DNA of 32,847 nucleotides from Candidatus Altimarinota bacterium. Its GTDB lineage: Bacteria > Patescibacteriota > Gracilibacteria > UBA4473. Below are positions 1 to 7,852 of the stretch, one piece after another. The first letter of the stretch is position 1. Each line of letters begins with the position of its first letter. The position numbers and the translations under genes were made by a program. The stretch covers positions 4,404-37,250 of the forward strand of contig JABAZT010000004.1 of the NCBI GenBank assembly GCA_018608565.1. Reading direction: 5' to 3'. The notes beneath the pieces were generated by a model. The model did no database searches, was not told the DNA's origin, and saw only the letters and a list, made by a program, of their open reading frames with translations.

Positions 1-64
1 TTTTTTTGTATTTTTTTCATCCATAGTATTGATAGCTGATTTTCATATTTTTTGCTACCGTTTT

Positions 65-93
65 TTGATTATTCTGGTATTTCTGCCTACAAT
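65..93 (+). promoter_or_regulatory. Promoter for the small membrane protein at 101
   Basis: TTGATT (65-70), a 17-bp spacer and TACAAT (88-93) lie 7 nt before the ATG at 101. The predicted transcript starts at or next to the ATG. No Shine-Dalgarno sequence is present. This promoter fixes the start at 101 rather than at the earlier in-frame ATG at 29, which lies upstream of the promoter. Confidence 0.55.
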
Positions 94-100
94 GATATCG

Positions 101-391
101 ATGAAATTACATAAAAAACAGAAAAAAGCTTGGTTTCGACCAAAATCCTATGGCGTTGGGCTTACTCCTTGTAGCTGGGAAGGCTGGGGAATGACTTTAT
201 TATTAGTACTTCTTATCATTGGACTTGCCTTTGTATTTGAGTTTTTTCAACCAACAGGACCTTCTATCGAAAATACGGTATATTTTGTACTTGGAGTCTT
301 TGGACTGACCTTTGCCTTTCTCTGGAGTCTACGAAAAAGAGTCCGAGGACAACTCGGATGGAAATGGGGAAAAAAGCTTATGAAACACTAG
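101..391 (+). CDS. Small two-helix membrane protein, unknown function
   Basis: This is a 96-residue protein. A basic N-terminus (KLHKKQKKAWFRPK) is followed by a conserved-looking YGVGLTPCSWEGW stretch, a first membrane helix (about residues 31-46), a short polar loop, a second helix (about 60-75) and a basic tail (RKRVRGQLGWKWGKK). From memory, CPR genomes often carry short proteins with a 'W...YGWGxxPxxWqGW' opening and two helices, and this looks like one. The function is unknown. An ATG at 29 would extend it by 24 residues, but the promoter at 65-93 makes 101 the better start. It converges on the next gene, and the two stop codons share the palindrome CTAG at 388-391. Confidence 0.7.
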   Translation: MKLHKKQKKAWFRPKSYGVGLTPCSWEGWGMTLLLVLLIIGLAFVFEFFQPTGPSIENTVYFVLGVFGLTFAFLWSLRKRVRGQLGWKWGKKLMKH

Positions 392-1752
392 AACTGCATT
401 GGAATCATTGCAAAGGCATCATTTTCTGCATCATATTTCTCAATAGCCTGGCTTAGATCCTCTCGATCTTTTTCTTGCTTCATAATATAGGGTTCCCCTT
501 GAAATAATAACGTTACAGATCCTGATGATGGATCTACCGTTTTGGTTATAAGATTTGGATCGTGTTCTACTACCTGAAATATTGTATATATCTCTAGTAA
601 TTCTAAGTTATGTGTCATAAGAGACTGGATAATTCCCTCTTGTGTTACAATTTTTTCAATAGTCCCTAGGGGGGTTAATCCTAAATGTTCCAAGACTCCT
701 TCAAATTTTGCTTCATTTCCATCAAGGCTAATATTGATTGGACCATGGGTAAATTTCCACCCGCGGCCCTGTTCCATTATGGCAGAGATCCTTGATGTCT
801 TTACGGCTTCTTTTTCAGCTGGATCTATACTTTCATCTTCCTCTTCTGTCTGAGCTACTGCGTCATTCACACTCTCGGCAATCCCTTTAAACTGATCTGA
901 AAATGAAGCTAGGATATTTAGGATCATAACTAGAAACGTTCGTACCTCTTCTGGCAAGTTATCCAACATAGAACCCTCCGCATTGTTTGTAATTTCACTT
1001 TGAGCTTTCTTTGCCGCGGCAACTTTCTCCTTCGCCCCAGATTCACGACCCGAAATATCTTGTAAATCTTTTGTAGTAATATTTAGTGAATTTTCTCTCT
1101 TAACCGTATTTAGTAACACTCCATACTCCCCCATAAATAAATCTTTTCCAACTTCAAATTCATCTTTTATCTGCTTCTCGATCGTCGCTGGCATTAATTT
1201 CCCTTTGTAGCCTAAAAGACCTGCATTCCCCTTTCCTTTTTTTCCAATTAAACCTCCTTCTTTATCTATAATATCCTTGATCTCTTTTATCTCTGGCATA
1301 AGTAGATATCCATTCTTTTCTGGTTTTGCAAGTGCCATTATTTTTGCCACTATAGCTTCTTTTTTCTGATCATATTCGGTTCCTAATATTATTTTTGCGG
1401 CTGGTACGGAGTCCATAAATTCATTTACTTTTTGTGTTACTTCTCGTTCTATTTCTTCTCTGCTTACTTTGATAATATCAGGAGACACCTCCAAATACTT
1501 TGCCCATAGCCCTATTGCTTCTGCTCTGCTTCCTGCATCCATCCCCTTTGTCACCTCTTTTATCAATCCTCGAATTTGTTTTTTTATTTCTATATTATTT
1601 TCATCTATTGGAGATAAAACTACTTTTATTTTTTCAATAAAATCAGGTACTGGCTCCACATCATCTCTCAAATGCTCCAGGTGCCCCTGTATTTTTTCCT
1701 GATTTTCACTCAGTATTGTTAACACTTCCGAATCTGATACCTCTGGAGCCAT
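388..1752 (-). CDS. Hypothetical protein, 454 aa
   Basis: I do not recognise this protein. It is a long, mostly helical, charged protein without a signal peptide. Residues about 1-120 look like amphipathic helices with many Glu and Lys. Residues about 155-190 hold a Gly/Lys-rich stretch (GGLIGKKGKGNAGLLGYKG). One hydrophobic helix (FLVMILNILASF) lies near residue 275, followed by an acidic linker (TEEEDESIDPAEKE). The C-terminal third looks more globular, ending QGEPYIMKQEKDRE and then a short helix. It could be a cytosolic or surface scaffold protein. A TGATATAAT sequence (extended -10, 1778-1786) lies about 25 nt upstream of the ATG. The composition matches other unknowns in the window (2629-3417, 17871-19238). 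Confidence 0.7.
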   Translation of the reverse strand: MAPEVSDSEVLTILSENQEKIQGHLEHLRDDVEPVPDFIEKIKVVLSPIDENNIEIKKQIRGLIKEVTKGMDAGSRAEAIGLWAKYLEVSPDIIKVSREEIEREVTQKVNEFMDSVPAAKIILGTEYDQKKEAIVAKIMALAKPEKNGYLLMPEIKEIKDIIDKEGGLIGKKGKGNAGLLGYKGKLMPATIEKQIKDEFEVGKDLFMGEYGVLLNTVKRENSLNITTKDLQDISGRESGAKEKVAAAKKAQSEITNNAEGSMLDNLPEEVRTFLVMILNILASFSDQFKGIAESVNDAVAQTEEEDESIDPAEKEAVKTSRISAIMEQGRGWKFTHGPINISLDGNEAKFEGVLEHLGLTPLGTIEKIVTQEGIIQSLMTHNLELLEIYTIFQVVEHDPNLITKTVDPSSGSVTLLFQGEPYIMKQEKDREDLSQAIEKYDAENDAFAMIPMQF

Positions 1753-1777
1753 AGTATAAATAGACTATAATCATAAG

Positions 1778-1786
1778 ATTATATCA
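1778..1786 (-). promoter_or_regulatory. Extended -10 promoter for the 454-aa protein
   Basis: Read on the minus strand, TGA-TATAAT is an extended -10 element (TGn plus consensus hexamer; hexamer at 1778-1783). I see no good -35 box, as expected for extended -10 promoters. The untranslated leader would be about 18 nt and has no Shine-Dalgarno sequence. Confidence 0.4.
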
Positions 1787-1808
1787 TAAACAAGAGTAAA
1801 CCTCCACT

Positions 1809-2591
1809 CTAAGTCACAAATATATCTACGTACTGTGGATAATGTGCGTGTATGAGAGCTAAAAATAATATCAAATCTACTAATAAATGAATCATGATTA
1901 CGTACGAGAGTGACTCTGTCCGGTAGTACACATTTCCCTGAAATATTGCAAAAACAAAGGTCATCACCCATCCCCAACTCGTAAACCCTAACTCATAGAG
2001 AAATGAGGAAAACAGCACTGCCTGTGCAAGATTGGCCCACCCAAACGGGATAAAAAGCAAAAATATGGCGAATACGGTGTTTATAAAAAAGAGTTCGTCC
2101 CAGATCCCTAGCCCATTGGTTCCTGCAAATAAACGTAATATAAAACTAGTTTCTAGTTCTACTGACCAGTTGAGATAAGCTCCTGTGGACGTGAGATAGT
2201 ACGGAATGAGTAAGTATGCAACTACACAAGTGAATAGCACATAGAGCCAATGTTTGTAGCCCCAGCAGTCATGTCCTTTCCAGGGAAACTGTATGACGTT
2301 GGATTTGTATATTTTCCGAGTAATTAAATATGGGATCGCCACCGCAAGCCCAAGCTTGATCCCCATAGAGAGCATATGAAAAAATCCTACATCCGTATTG
2401 ATATGAGTGAGTCCGAGCAATGTGATCATCGCATAGATCAGACCAATATGGTTTCGGAACTTTGGATCAGTCAGGAGCGTGACCGCAAATCCGATCAAGA
2501 GCAATCCCCACGCCCAATGCTGCTGAAACCCAATCAGAAACACACTACTGATACAGAGAATGAGAATACTCAGAAATCTAAAAAAAATCAT
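1809..2591 (-). CDS. CPBP-like (Abi/Rce1-type) membrane protein with degenerate motifs
   Basis: This 260-residue protein has about seven hydrophobic helices. Its C-terminal 110 residues follow the outline of CPBP intramembrane proteases. The expected EExxxR motif appears as DELFFIN (about residue 164), the FxxxH region as SFLYELG (about residues 195-201), and the final H-x-x-x-D/N motif as HLLVD near residue 234. In active members the first motif carries two Glu plus an Arg; here the first Glu is Asp and the Arg is Asn. It is therefore either a divergent protease or a non-catalytic relative. It starts 38 nt after the stop of the upstream gene (2629-3417), so the two may be co-transcribed. A weak -10 (TAAACT) sits 6 nt from its ATG. 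Confidence 0.6.
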   Translation of the reverse strand: MIFFRFLSILILCISSVFLIGFQQHWAWGLLLIGFAVTLLTDPKFRNHIGLIYAMITLLGLTHINTDVGFFHMLSMGIKLGLAVAIPYLITRKIYKSNVIQFPWKGHDCWGYKHWLYVLFTCVVAYLLIPYYLTSTGAYLNWSVELETSFILRLFAGTNGLGIWDELFFINTVFAIFLLFIPFGWANLAQAVLFSSFLYELGFTSWGWVMTFVFAIFQGNVYYRTESLSYVIMIHLLVDLILFLALIHAHYPQYVDIFVT

Positions 2592-2628
2592 ACTAATAGT
2601 TTATTTAGAAAATAAACCACAGAAATTT

Positions 2629-3417
2629 TTATTCCATTCCCTTAAGAAAATTTAAATGCTCAATCAAGCTATCCAAAGTTCCCGCAGGCAAAGCAAATCC
2701 AATTCCAGTGAGAATTCCAATCAATAATGTAATTCCAACCCCCCACTTCACTTTAATCTTGATAATAGCATCAAATACATCTATTCCCGCCTCCATTGCC
2801 TCAAGCAGTGAATCTAATATTTCTATAGCCTGCTCTGCCTCAATTCCAAATTCACCAATCATTATATCCTCCTCTAAGGCAGCCATAAGTGTCCCCTTTA
2901 CTTCTTTTGCTATAAGCAAAATATCTTCTTTTAGACGTTTATTTTTTATTACCGATGAAAATTGAACCAATGAAATATCTATAAATAGATTGAGTAACGC
3001 CGTTTGAAATTCAACTTGATTGATTAATTCATCTCCATTTTCATCCATTCCATCAATCGTATCTCTCAATACAGCAATACATTCTTTTGTTTTAGAAAAG
3101 GCTTTTTTTGAAACAATATTCCTCATACCTACTATCTCACCTAATGTCTTAAATAATTTTAGATATGACTCAGGAAGAAATCGATCTCCAACCTGATTCA
3201 CTGGAGTTAAAATACGTTCTTTTACTAATTTCAACCCCCTAGCTAAAGACCTGGGATCTTCATCTGCAATAACAATTTCATTAAATTCTTTTAAAATCTC
3301 TGGCAACTCTCTTTGCAGATTTTCAAATATTTGTTTTGCCCCTAGAGCTTCTGTGGTATTTTCCTCTAAATCTACTACTCGAGTTAGACCATCAGGACCA
3401 ATTCTCATAAGTGCCAT
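2629..3417 (-). CDS. Hypothetical helical protein with one EF-hand-like loop and a C-terminal membrane helix
   Basis: This 262-residue protein is mostly helical and has no signal peptide. Around residues 123-136 it contains MDENGDELINQVEF. The spacing fits a canonical EF-hand loop: D1, N3, D5, Ile8, N9 and E12, followed by Phe. The usual Gly at position 6 is Glu. A hydrophobic helix (ITLLIGILTGIGFALPAG) lies near residues 231-249, with a short cytosolic or periplasmic tail after it. I do not recognise the family. A calcium-responsive membrane-associated protein is a hypothesis only. The rpoB terminator (3482-3509) separates it from rpoB, so it should have its own promoter; a TTGACA at 3464-3469 is a possible -35 box. 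Confidence 0.7.
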   Translation of the reverse strand: MALMRIGPDGLTRVVDLEENTTEALGAKQIFENLQRELPEILKEFNEIVIADEDPRSLARGLKLVKERILTPVNQVGDRFLPESYLKLFKTLGEIVGMRNIVSKKAFSKTKECIAVLRDTIDGMDENGDELINQVEFQTALLNLFIDISLVQFSSVIKNKRLKEDILLIAKEVKGTLMAALEEDIMIGEFGIEAEQAIEILDSLLEAMEAGIDVFDAIIKIKVKWGVGITLLIGILTGIGFALPAGTLDSLIEHLNFLKGME

Positions 3418-3481
3418 AATATATATTGTTAATATGCACTCTTTTTATAATTTTTCATAATATTGTCAACCTGTTTTAAAA

Positions 3482-3509
3482 TAAAAGAAAACCACTCATT
3501 TCTGAGTGG
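3482..3509 (-). terminator. Rho-independent terminator of rpoB
   Basis: On the minus strand a perfect 7-bp stem (CCACTCA/TGAGTGG, 3503-3509 with 3492-3498) with a 4-nt loop is followed by TTTTCTTTT. It begins 26 nt after the rpoB stop codon. Its presence means rpoB is not continued into an rpoC gene. Confidence 0.85.
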
Positions 3510-3535
3510 CTTCTATAGCTTTGTCTTAATACTCC

Positions 3536-6500
3536 TTATTCTTTCTCTTTTTCTTCTTTTATTTCTTCTACTTCTACCTCCTCCACTGCCTCTATATCTC
3601 CTTCACCTGGTTCTATATTTTCTAGATTTGGATCATCATTAAGTCCATCATCCTCATCGTCGTCATCATTCCCTGTTACAGGAACTCCATCTTCTTCGAG
3701 ATGCATACTCCCATCCGCTTTTTCAGATCCTTCTTCTGCTACCATTTTGACATCGCCTGATTCTTGGATGGCATCATGATCTCGTTTGAAGTCTTCTGGT
3801 TCTGAGAGTGCAAGATCTGAAGCATCTGTAATCTCTTCTCCTGAGAGAAGATCTACTCTTAGACAAAGTGATTGAAGCTCTTTTACTAGAACGTTGAATG
3901 ATTCTGGTACGTTGATCGTATCGACTTCTGTTCCTTTTACGATTGCCTCATAGGCTTTTGATCGTCCATGAACATCATCTGACTTGATCGTAAGCATCTC
4001 CTGAAGTACGTGTGCTGCACCATAGGCCTCAAGTGCCCATACCTCCATTTCCCCGAATCTTTGTCCTCCGTTTTGGGCTTTCCCTCCAAGTGGTTGCTGT
4101 GTTACGAGTGAGTATGGCCCAACTGAACGTGCATGGATCTTATCTTCTACTAGATGGATCAGTTTTAGCATATACACCGTTCCTACCACCGTTCTGTGAT
4201 CAAATTTTTCACCAGTATTACCATCGAACAATTGCATTTTCCCATCTTCTGGTAGATCATTTTCCACCAAGAAGTCTCTCACTAGATCTACTTTTATTCC
4301 ATTTAGCACTGGTGTTGCTACTTTGATTCCCATTTTACTGGCAGCGGCTCCAAGATGTGTCTCTAGGATTTGTCCGATATTCATCCGTGATGACACTCCA
4401 AGTGGATTCAAAATAATATCTACTGGCGTCCCATCCTCAAGATATGGCATATCTTCTGAAGGAATGATTCGAGAGATAACTCCCTTATTCCCATGTCGTC
4501 CAGCCATTTTATCCCCAGCCTCTAGATGTCGAAGCTGTGCTACTTGTACTTTGATTCGTTTGAGTACTCCTGTAGGAAGATCATCTCCCATAGATCGATC
4601 AAGCACTTGTACCTTAATTACTTTTCCTCCAGACCCCCGTGGCAGTCGCAGAGAAGAATCTTTTACATCGTGCGCTTTTTCTCCAAAGATCGCTCGCAAT
4701 AGTCGATCTTCTGCAGAAAGCTCTGTTTCCCCTTTTGGAGTTACCTTTCCTGCTAGGATATCTCCTGCTAGAACCGTAGCTCCAATTCGGATCAAACCTT
4801 GCTCATCTAGATCGATCAGTTTTGCCGCTGCTACATTTGGAATATCGTTTGTTAATTCCTCTTGCCCTAATTTTGTATCTCGAACATCAAGTTCATACTC
4901 TTCGATATGAATCGAATCAAATAGTCCTTCTCGTACAATACGATCTGATACTATTACGGCATCCTCATAGTTATATCCTCCCCAGCTCATGTAGGCTACT
5001 GTTAGATTTTGTCCAAGGGCAAGGTCTCCTTTTTGAATAGAGGTACCATCTGCCAGTACGTCACCTTTTTTCACTTTATCTCCTGCATTTACTAGTGGTC
5101 GTTGATGCATACAAGTAGACTGATTCGTCCGAAGGTATGTCTCAAGATTAAATGTATGTTTTTTCCCTGATTTCCCAATAAATACAATTTTCGTTGCCTC
5201 AACCGACTTGATTTCTCCGTCTTCTGGAGCAATACAACAATCTGTTTCTGCCGTAATCATTTCCATACCTGTTCCACAGACTGGAGACGTTGCTTTTAGC
5301 AATGGTACAGCTTGCCGTTGCATGTTTGATCCCATTAGGGCACGAGTATTATCATCATGCTCTAGGAAGGCGATCATTGCGGTAGAGAGTGATACAATCT
5401 GCTTTGGTGAAACATCGATATGTGTTATTTCATCAACGTGATACGTTCCTGGTTCAAAATTCTTTCGAGCTGAAACTTGATCACTAGAGAATTGTCCGTG
5501 CTCATCTAGAATTGAATTCGCCTGTGCGATACTCATGTCTTTTTCTTCTTCTGCATCAAAGTATGTAACTTCTTCTGTTACGTGTGCTCGAACAGCTACT
5601 GTTTTCATATCCTTTACCTTGGCGAGCTTCTCTGCATCTGCTTTAGTAATTTCTGCGCCAGATTTTACTACTACTGTTTTACCGTCTTTTATATCTAATT
5701 CTGCCTTTCTTCCTATGGCTGATGTTCCATCATTTTTTACAACCCTAGATACAGTCCGATATGGAGTTTCGATGAATCCCATAGGATTTACTCGTGCATA
5801 GGCTGCCAGATGAAGTACTAGACCAATATTTGGCCCCTCGGGCGTCGTCACAGGACAGATTCGTCCATAGTGAGATGGATGTACATCCCGAACCTCAAAA
5901 GAGGCTCGTTCTCGCGACAACCCTCCAGGTCCCATCGCAGAAATCCGTCGCTTATGCTCTAGAGCTGCGAGTGGATTGGTCTGATCCATGAACTGAGAAA
6001 GCTGTGAACTAGCAAAGAATTCACGCATTGCAGCCGTAATTGGTCGACAATTGATAAGAGCTGATGGCGTAACTTCCTCTAAATCTACAATAGACATACG
6101 ATCTCGAACGATTCGTTCGGTTCGCATCAGTCCAACTCGGAACTTATTTTGTACGAGTTCTCCTACTCCTCGGATTCGTCGATTTGATAGATGATCAATA
6201 TCGTCTTGATAGTATCCGTCTTTTTCATGATTTAGGTTGATGAGATATTTCACCATCTCAATAAAGTCTTCAATTCTGAAAACTCGCCCTTCTTCATCAT
6301 CTTTTGTTTTGAGTTTAAATTTACGGTTTACTTTATATCTTGCGATTGGCCCAAGATCGTATTTTCGAAAATCATGAAAGAGTCCTTCCAAGAAATTTCG
6401 AGCATTTTCTGGTGTTGCTAGATCTCCTGGACGAATTCTTTTATACACTCCTTGCCATGCTTCTTTTGGAAGAGTTGATTCATCTTTATCAAGTGTTTTG

Positions 6501-7204
6501 AGAATTGGATTTTCTGCCAACCCTTTTGTTTCTTTTTCAAAAAGTGCCAAAATTTCTTCATTCGTTTCATATCCGAAAGCTCGCAGAAACATTGTTACTG
6601 GGATTTTTCGTTTTCTATCGACTTTAACCCACATTAGACCTCGCTTATCTGTTTCAAGCTCAAGCCATGCACCTCGTCGAGGAATCATTTTTGCTCCAAA
6701 CCATTGTGGATTGGCTACATCTCGAAGAAAGAAAATCCCAGGACTTCTTACTATTTGAGACACTACAACTCGCTCGATTCCATTTATGATAAATGTTCCC
6801 TCTCCTGTAATAAGTGGAATTTGACCAAAATACACGTCTTGCTCCTTGATCTCTCCTGTTTCAAGATTGGTCAATGCTACATGTACTCGCAAAGAAGCTT
6901 CGTAAGAAAGTCCTTTTTCTCGACATACTTGAATATCATATTTTGGGTCTTCGACTTCGCTTGAAAGGATTTCAAGTCTGAGTTTTTTCCCTGTTGCGTC
7001 TTCAATTGGATTGATTTCATGAAGGAGCTCTTGTAGCCCATCCTTAAGAAACCAGTCGTATGAATTTGTCTGGATTTCCGTCAGATCAGGAAATGGAAAA
7101 TCTCCACCAATATCATTGGTAAAGAAGTGTCGATTATTTTTTTCGGAGATTGGTTTCAACTTCGCTGGAAAAGAAACTTTTTTGATGGTAGATGCGTTGG
7201 CCAT
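3536..7204 (-). CDS. rpoB: DNA-directed RNA polymerase subunit beta
   Basis: This is the 1222-residue beta subunit, the catalytic half of RNA polymerase with beta'. Diagnostic stretches include GTFIINGIERVVVSQ (about residues 136-150), the rifampicin region SSQLSQFMDQTNPLAALEH (399-417), TTPEGPNIGLV (453-463) and GDKMAGRHGNKGVISRI with the catalytic lysines. The rifampicin-binding residues corresponding to E. coli D516, H526 and S531 are all present (D407, H417, S422), while L533 is Met (M424), so the pocket looks sensitive. The conserved protein ends near SFNVLVKELQSLCLRVDLL; a further 104 residues form a very acidic tail with a D/E run (NDDDDEDD) and a Glu-rich end. The usual neighbours rplJ, rplL and rpoC are absent; the gene is bounded by tRNA-Ser on the other strand and a strong terminator. 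No Shine-Dalgarno sequence precedes the ATG. Confidence 0.98.
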   Translation of the reverse strand: MANASTIKKVSFPAKLKPISEKNNRHFFTNDIGGDFPFPDLTEIQTNSYDWFLKDGLQELLHEINPIEDATGKKLRLEILSSEVEDPKYDIQVCREKGLSYEASLRVHVALTNLETGEIKEQDVYFGQIPLITGEGTFIINGIERVVVSQIVRSPGIFFLRDVANPQWFGAKMIPRRGAWLELETDKRGLMWVKVDRKRKIPVTMFLRAFGYETNEEILALFEKETKGLAENPILKTLDKDESTLPKEAWQGVYKRIRPGDLATPENARNFLEGLFHDFRKYDLGPIARYKVNRKFKLKTKDDEEGRVFRIEDFIEMVKYLINLNHEKDGYYQDDIDHLSNRRIRGVGELVQNKFRVGLMRTERIVRDRMSIVDLEEVTPSALINCRPITAAMREFFASSQLSQFMDQTNPLAALEHKRRISAMGPGGLSRERASFEVRDVHPSHYGRICPVTTPEGPNIGLVLHLAAYARVNPMGFIETPYRTVSRVVKNDGTSAIGRKAELDIKDGKTVVVKSGAEITKADAEKLAKVKDMKTVAVRAHVTEEVTYFDAEEEKDMSIAQANSILDEHGQFSSDQVSARKNFEPGTYHVDEITHIDVSPKQIVSLSTAMIAFLEHDDNTRALMGSNMQRQAVPLLKATSPVCGTGMEMITAETDCCIAPEDGEIKSVEATKIVFIGKSGKKHTFNLETYLRTNQSTCMHQRPLVNAGDKVKKGDVLADGTSIQKGDLALGQNLTVAYMSWGGYNYEDAVIVSDRIVREGLFDSIHIEEYELDVRDTKLGQEELTNDIPNVAAAKLIDLDEQGLIRIGATVLAGDILAGKVTPKGETELSAEDRLLRAIFGEKAHDVKDSSLRLPRGSGGKVIKVQVLDRSMGDDLPTGVLKRIKVQVAQLRHLEAGDKMAGRHGNKGVISRIIPSEDMPYLEDGTPVDIILNPLGVSSRMNIGQILETHLGAAASKMGIKVATPVLNGIKVDLVRDFLVENDLPEDGKMQLFDGNTGEKFDHRTVVGTVYMLKLIHLVEDKIHARSVGPYSLVTQQPLGGKAQNGGQRFGEMEVWALEAYGAAHVLQEMLTIKSDDVHGRSKAYEAIVKGTEVDTINVPESFNVLVKELQSLCLRVDLLSGEEITDASDLALSEPEDFKRDHDAIQESGDVKMVAEEGSEKADGSMHLEEDGVPVTGNDDDDEDDGLNDDPNLENIEPGEGDIEAVEEVEVEEIKEEKEKE

Positions 7205-7383
7205 GCACGTTTTTTAATTAGAATACAAAAAAATCAGACAAAACGTCCTTAAAACTAGGGCTTTACGATGTTTGCCTGGGGAATAGTATCATTCAAGATA
7301 ACCTAGGTTGAGAATTAATTCGTACGCGATATTAGAGAGTAGAAATTTGAAGTCAAATAGATTTCTCTTTACAATATCTTACT

Positions 7384-7411
7384 TTGACCAATCTATTTTT
7401 TCTCTTATTGT
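7384..7411 (+). promoter_or_regulatory. Candidate promoter of tRNA-Ser
   Basis: TTGACC (7384-7389), a 16-bp spacer and TATTGT (7406-7411) lie about 46 nt before the mature tRNA 5' end. This leaves room for a short 5' leader to be removed by RNase P. Confidence 0.4.
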
Positions 7412-7457
7412 TTCGATCGTGCTTTTATGAAGTACTTTGTAGCTCTGGAGTCAAGAT

Positions 7458-7547
7458 GGAGAGATGGCAGAGTGGTCGAATGCGCACGCTTGGAAAGCGT
7501 GTATACGGGCAACCGTATCGGGGGTTCGAATCCCCCTCTTTCCGCCA
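7458..7547 (+). tRNA. tRNA-Ser (anticodon GGA), CCA encoded
   Basis: This is a 90-nt class II tRNA. The acceptor stem is GGAGAGA/TCTTTCC with one G-T wobble, discriminator G and an encoded CCA (7545-7547). The anticodon stem is CACGC/GCGTG (7485-7489, 7497-7501) with loop TTGGAAA, giving anticodon GGA at 7492-7494 (reads UCC and UCU). The long variable arm has a perfect 6-bp stem ATACGG/CCGTAT (7503-7508, 7513-7518), typical of tRNA-Ser. The T arm is GGGGG/CCCCC around TTCGAAT. No clear terminator hairpin follows. Confidence 0.97.
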
Positions 7548-7852
7548 AGATAAAATTACAATGATCCTTACACAGGTTTATTTTGTTTTTTTTCGTAGAA
7601 ATAAAGGGGACTGAGAAGCAGGATTGATATTGAAGTGCAGCAGAAATCAGTACAAATATATACATTCTAACTTAAATACGTAATCCCCCTCTTTGAGCCT
7701 TGCTCCTTAAATTAACTTTGTTAATTTTATTTCTTGATATACCAAAAAGCTCAAAAAACCTGCACCTCCCAATCCAATTGAATACATTTTTTATACAAAC
7801 TTGCGTTTTAACTTTTCTCTGTTTACAATGATATAAATAATTTATTTTTTCT
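7548..7852. other. Gene-free interval after tRNA-Ser with a partial copy of the tRNA 3' end
   Basis: This 305-nt AT-rich stretch holds no convincing gene. At 7682-7694 it repeats 13 nt of the tRNA 3' part (AATCCCCCTCTTT; original at 7529-7541), as seen for worn attachment sites. Near its right end TGATATAAAT (about 7829-7838) is an extended -10 element likely to serve the gene at 7853. Confidence 0.5.

Noticed and set aside
4323-4910. A 195-codon plus-strand open frame opposite rpoB (and several shorter ones between 4012 and 6964)
   Set aside because: Long antisense frames are expected opposite a 1222-codon gene with this codon bias. They have Ser/Arg-rich low-complexity content, no promoter and no recognisable motif.
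7205-7457. A clear rpoB promoter or autoregulatory leader
   Set aside because: Several TTGnnn and TAnnnT hexamers occur on the minus strand but none has proper spacing, and no L10-type leader structure stands out. I therefore list no promoter there.
7405-7665. Short frames on both strands across tRNA-Ser
   Set aside because: They translate the tRNA itself; the tRNA fold is perfect, so these are shadows.
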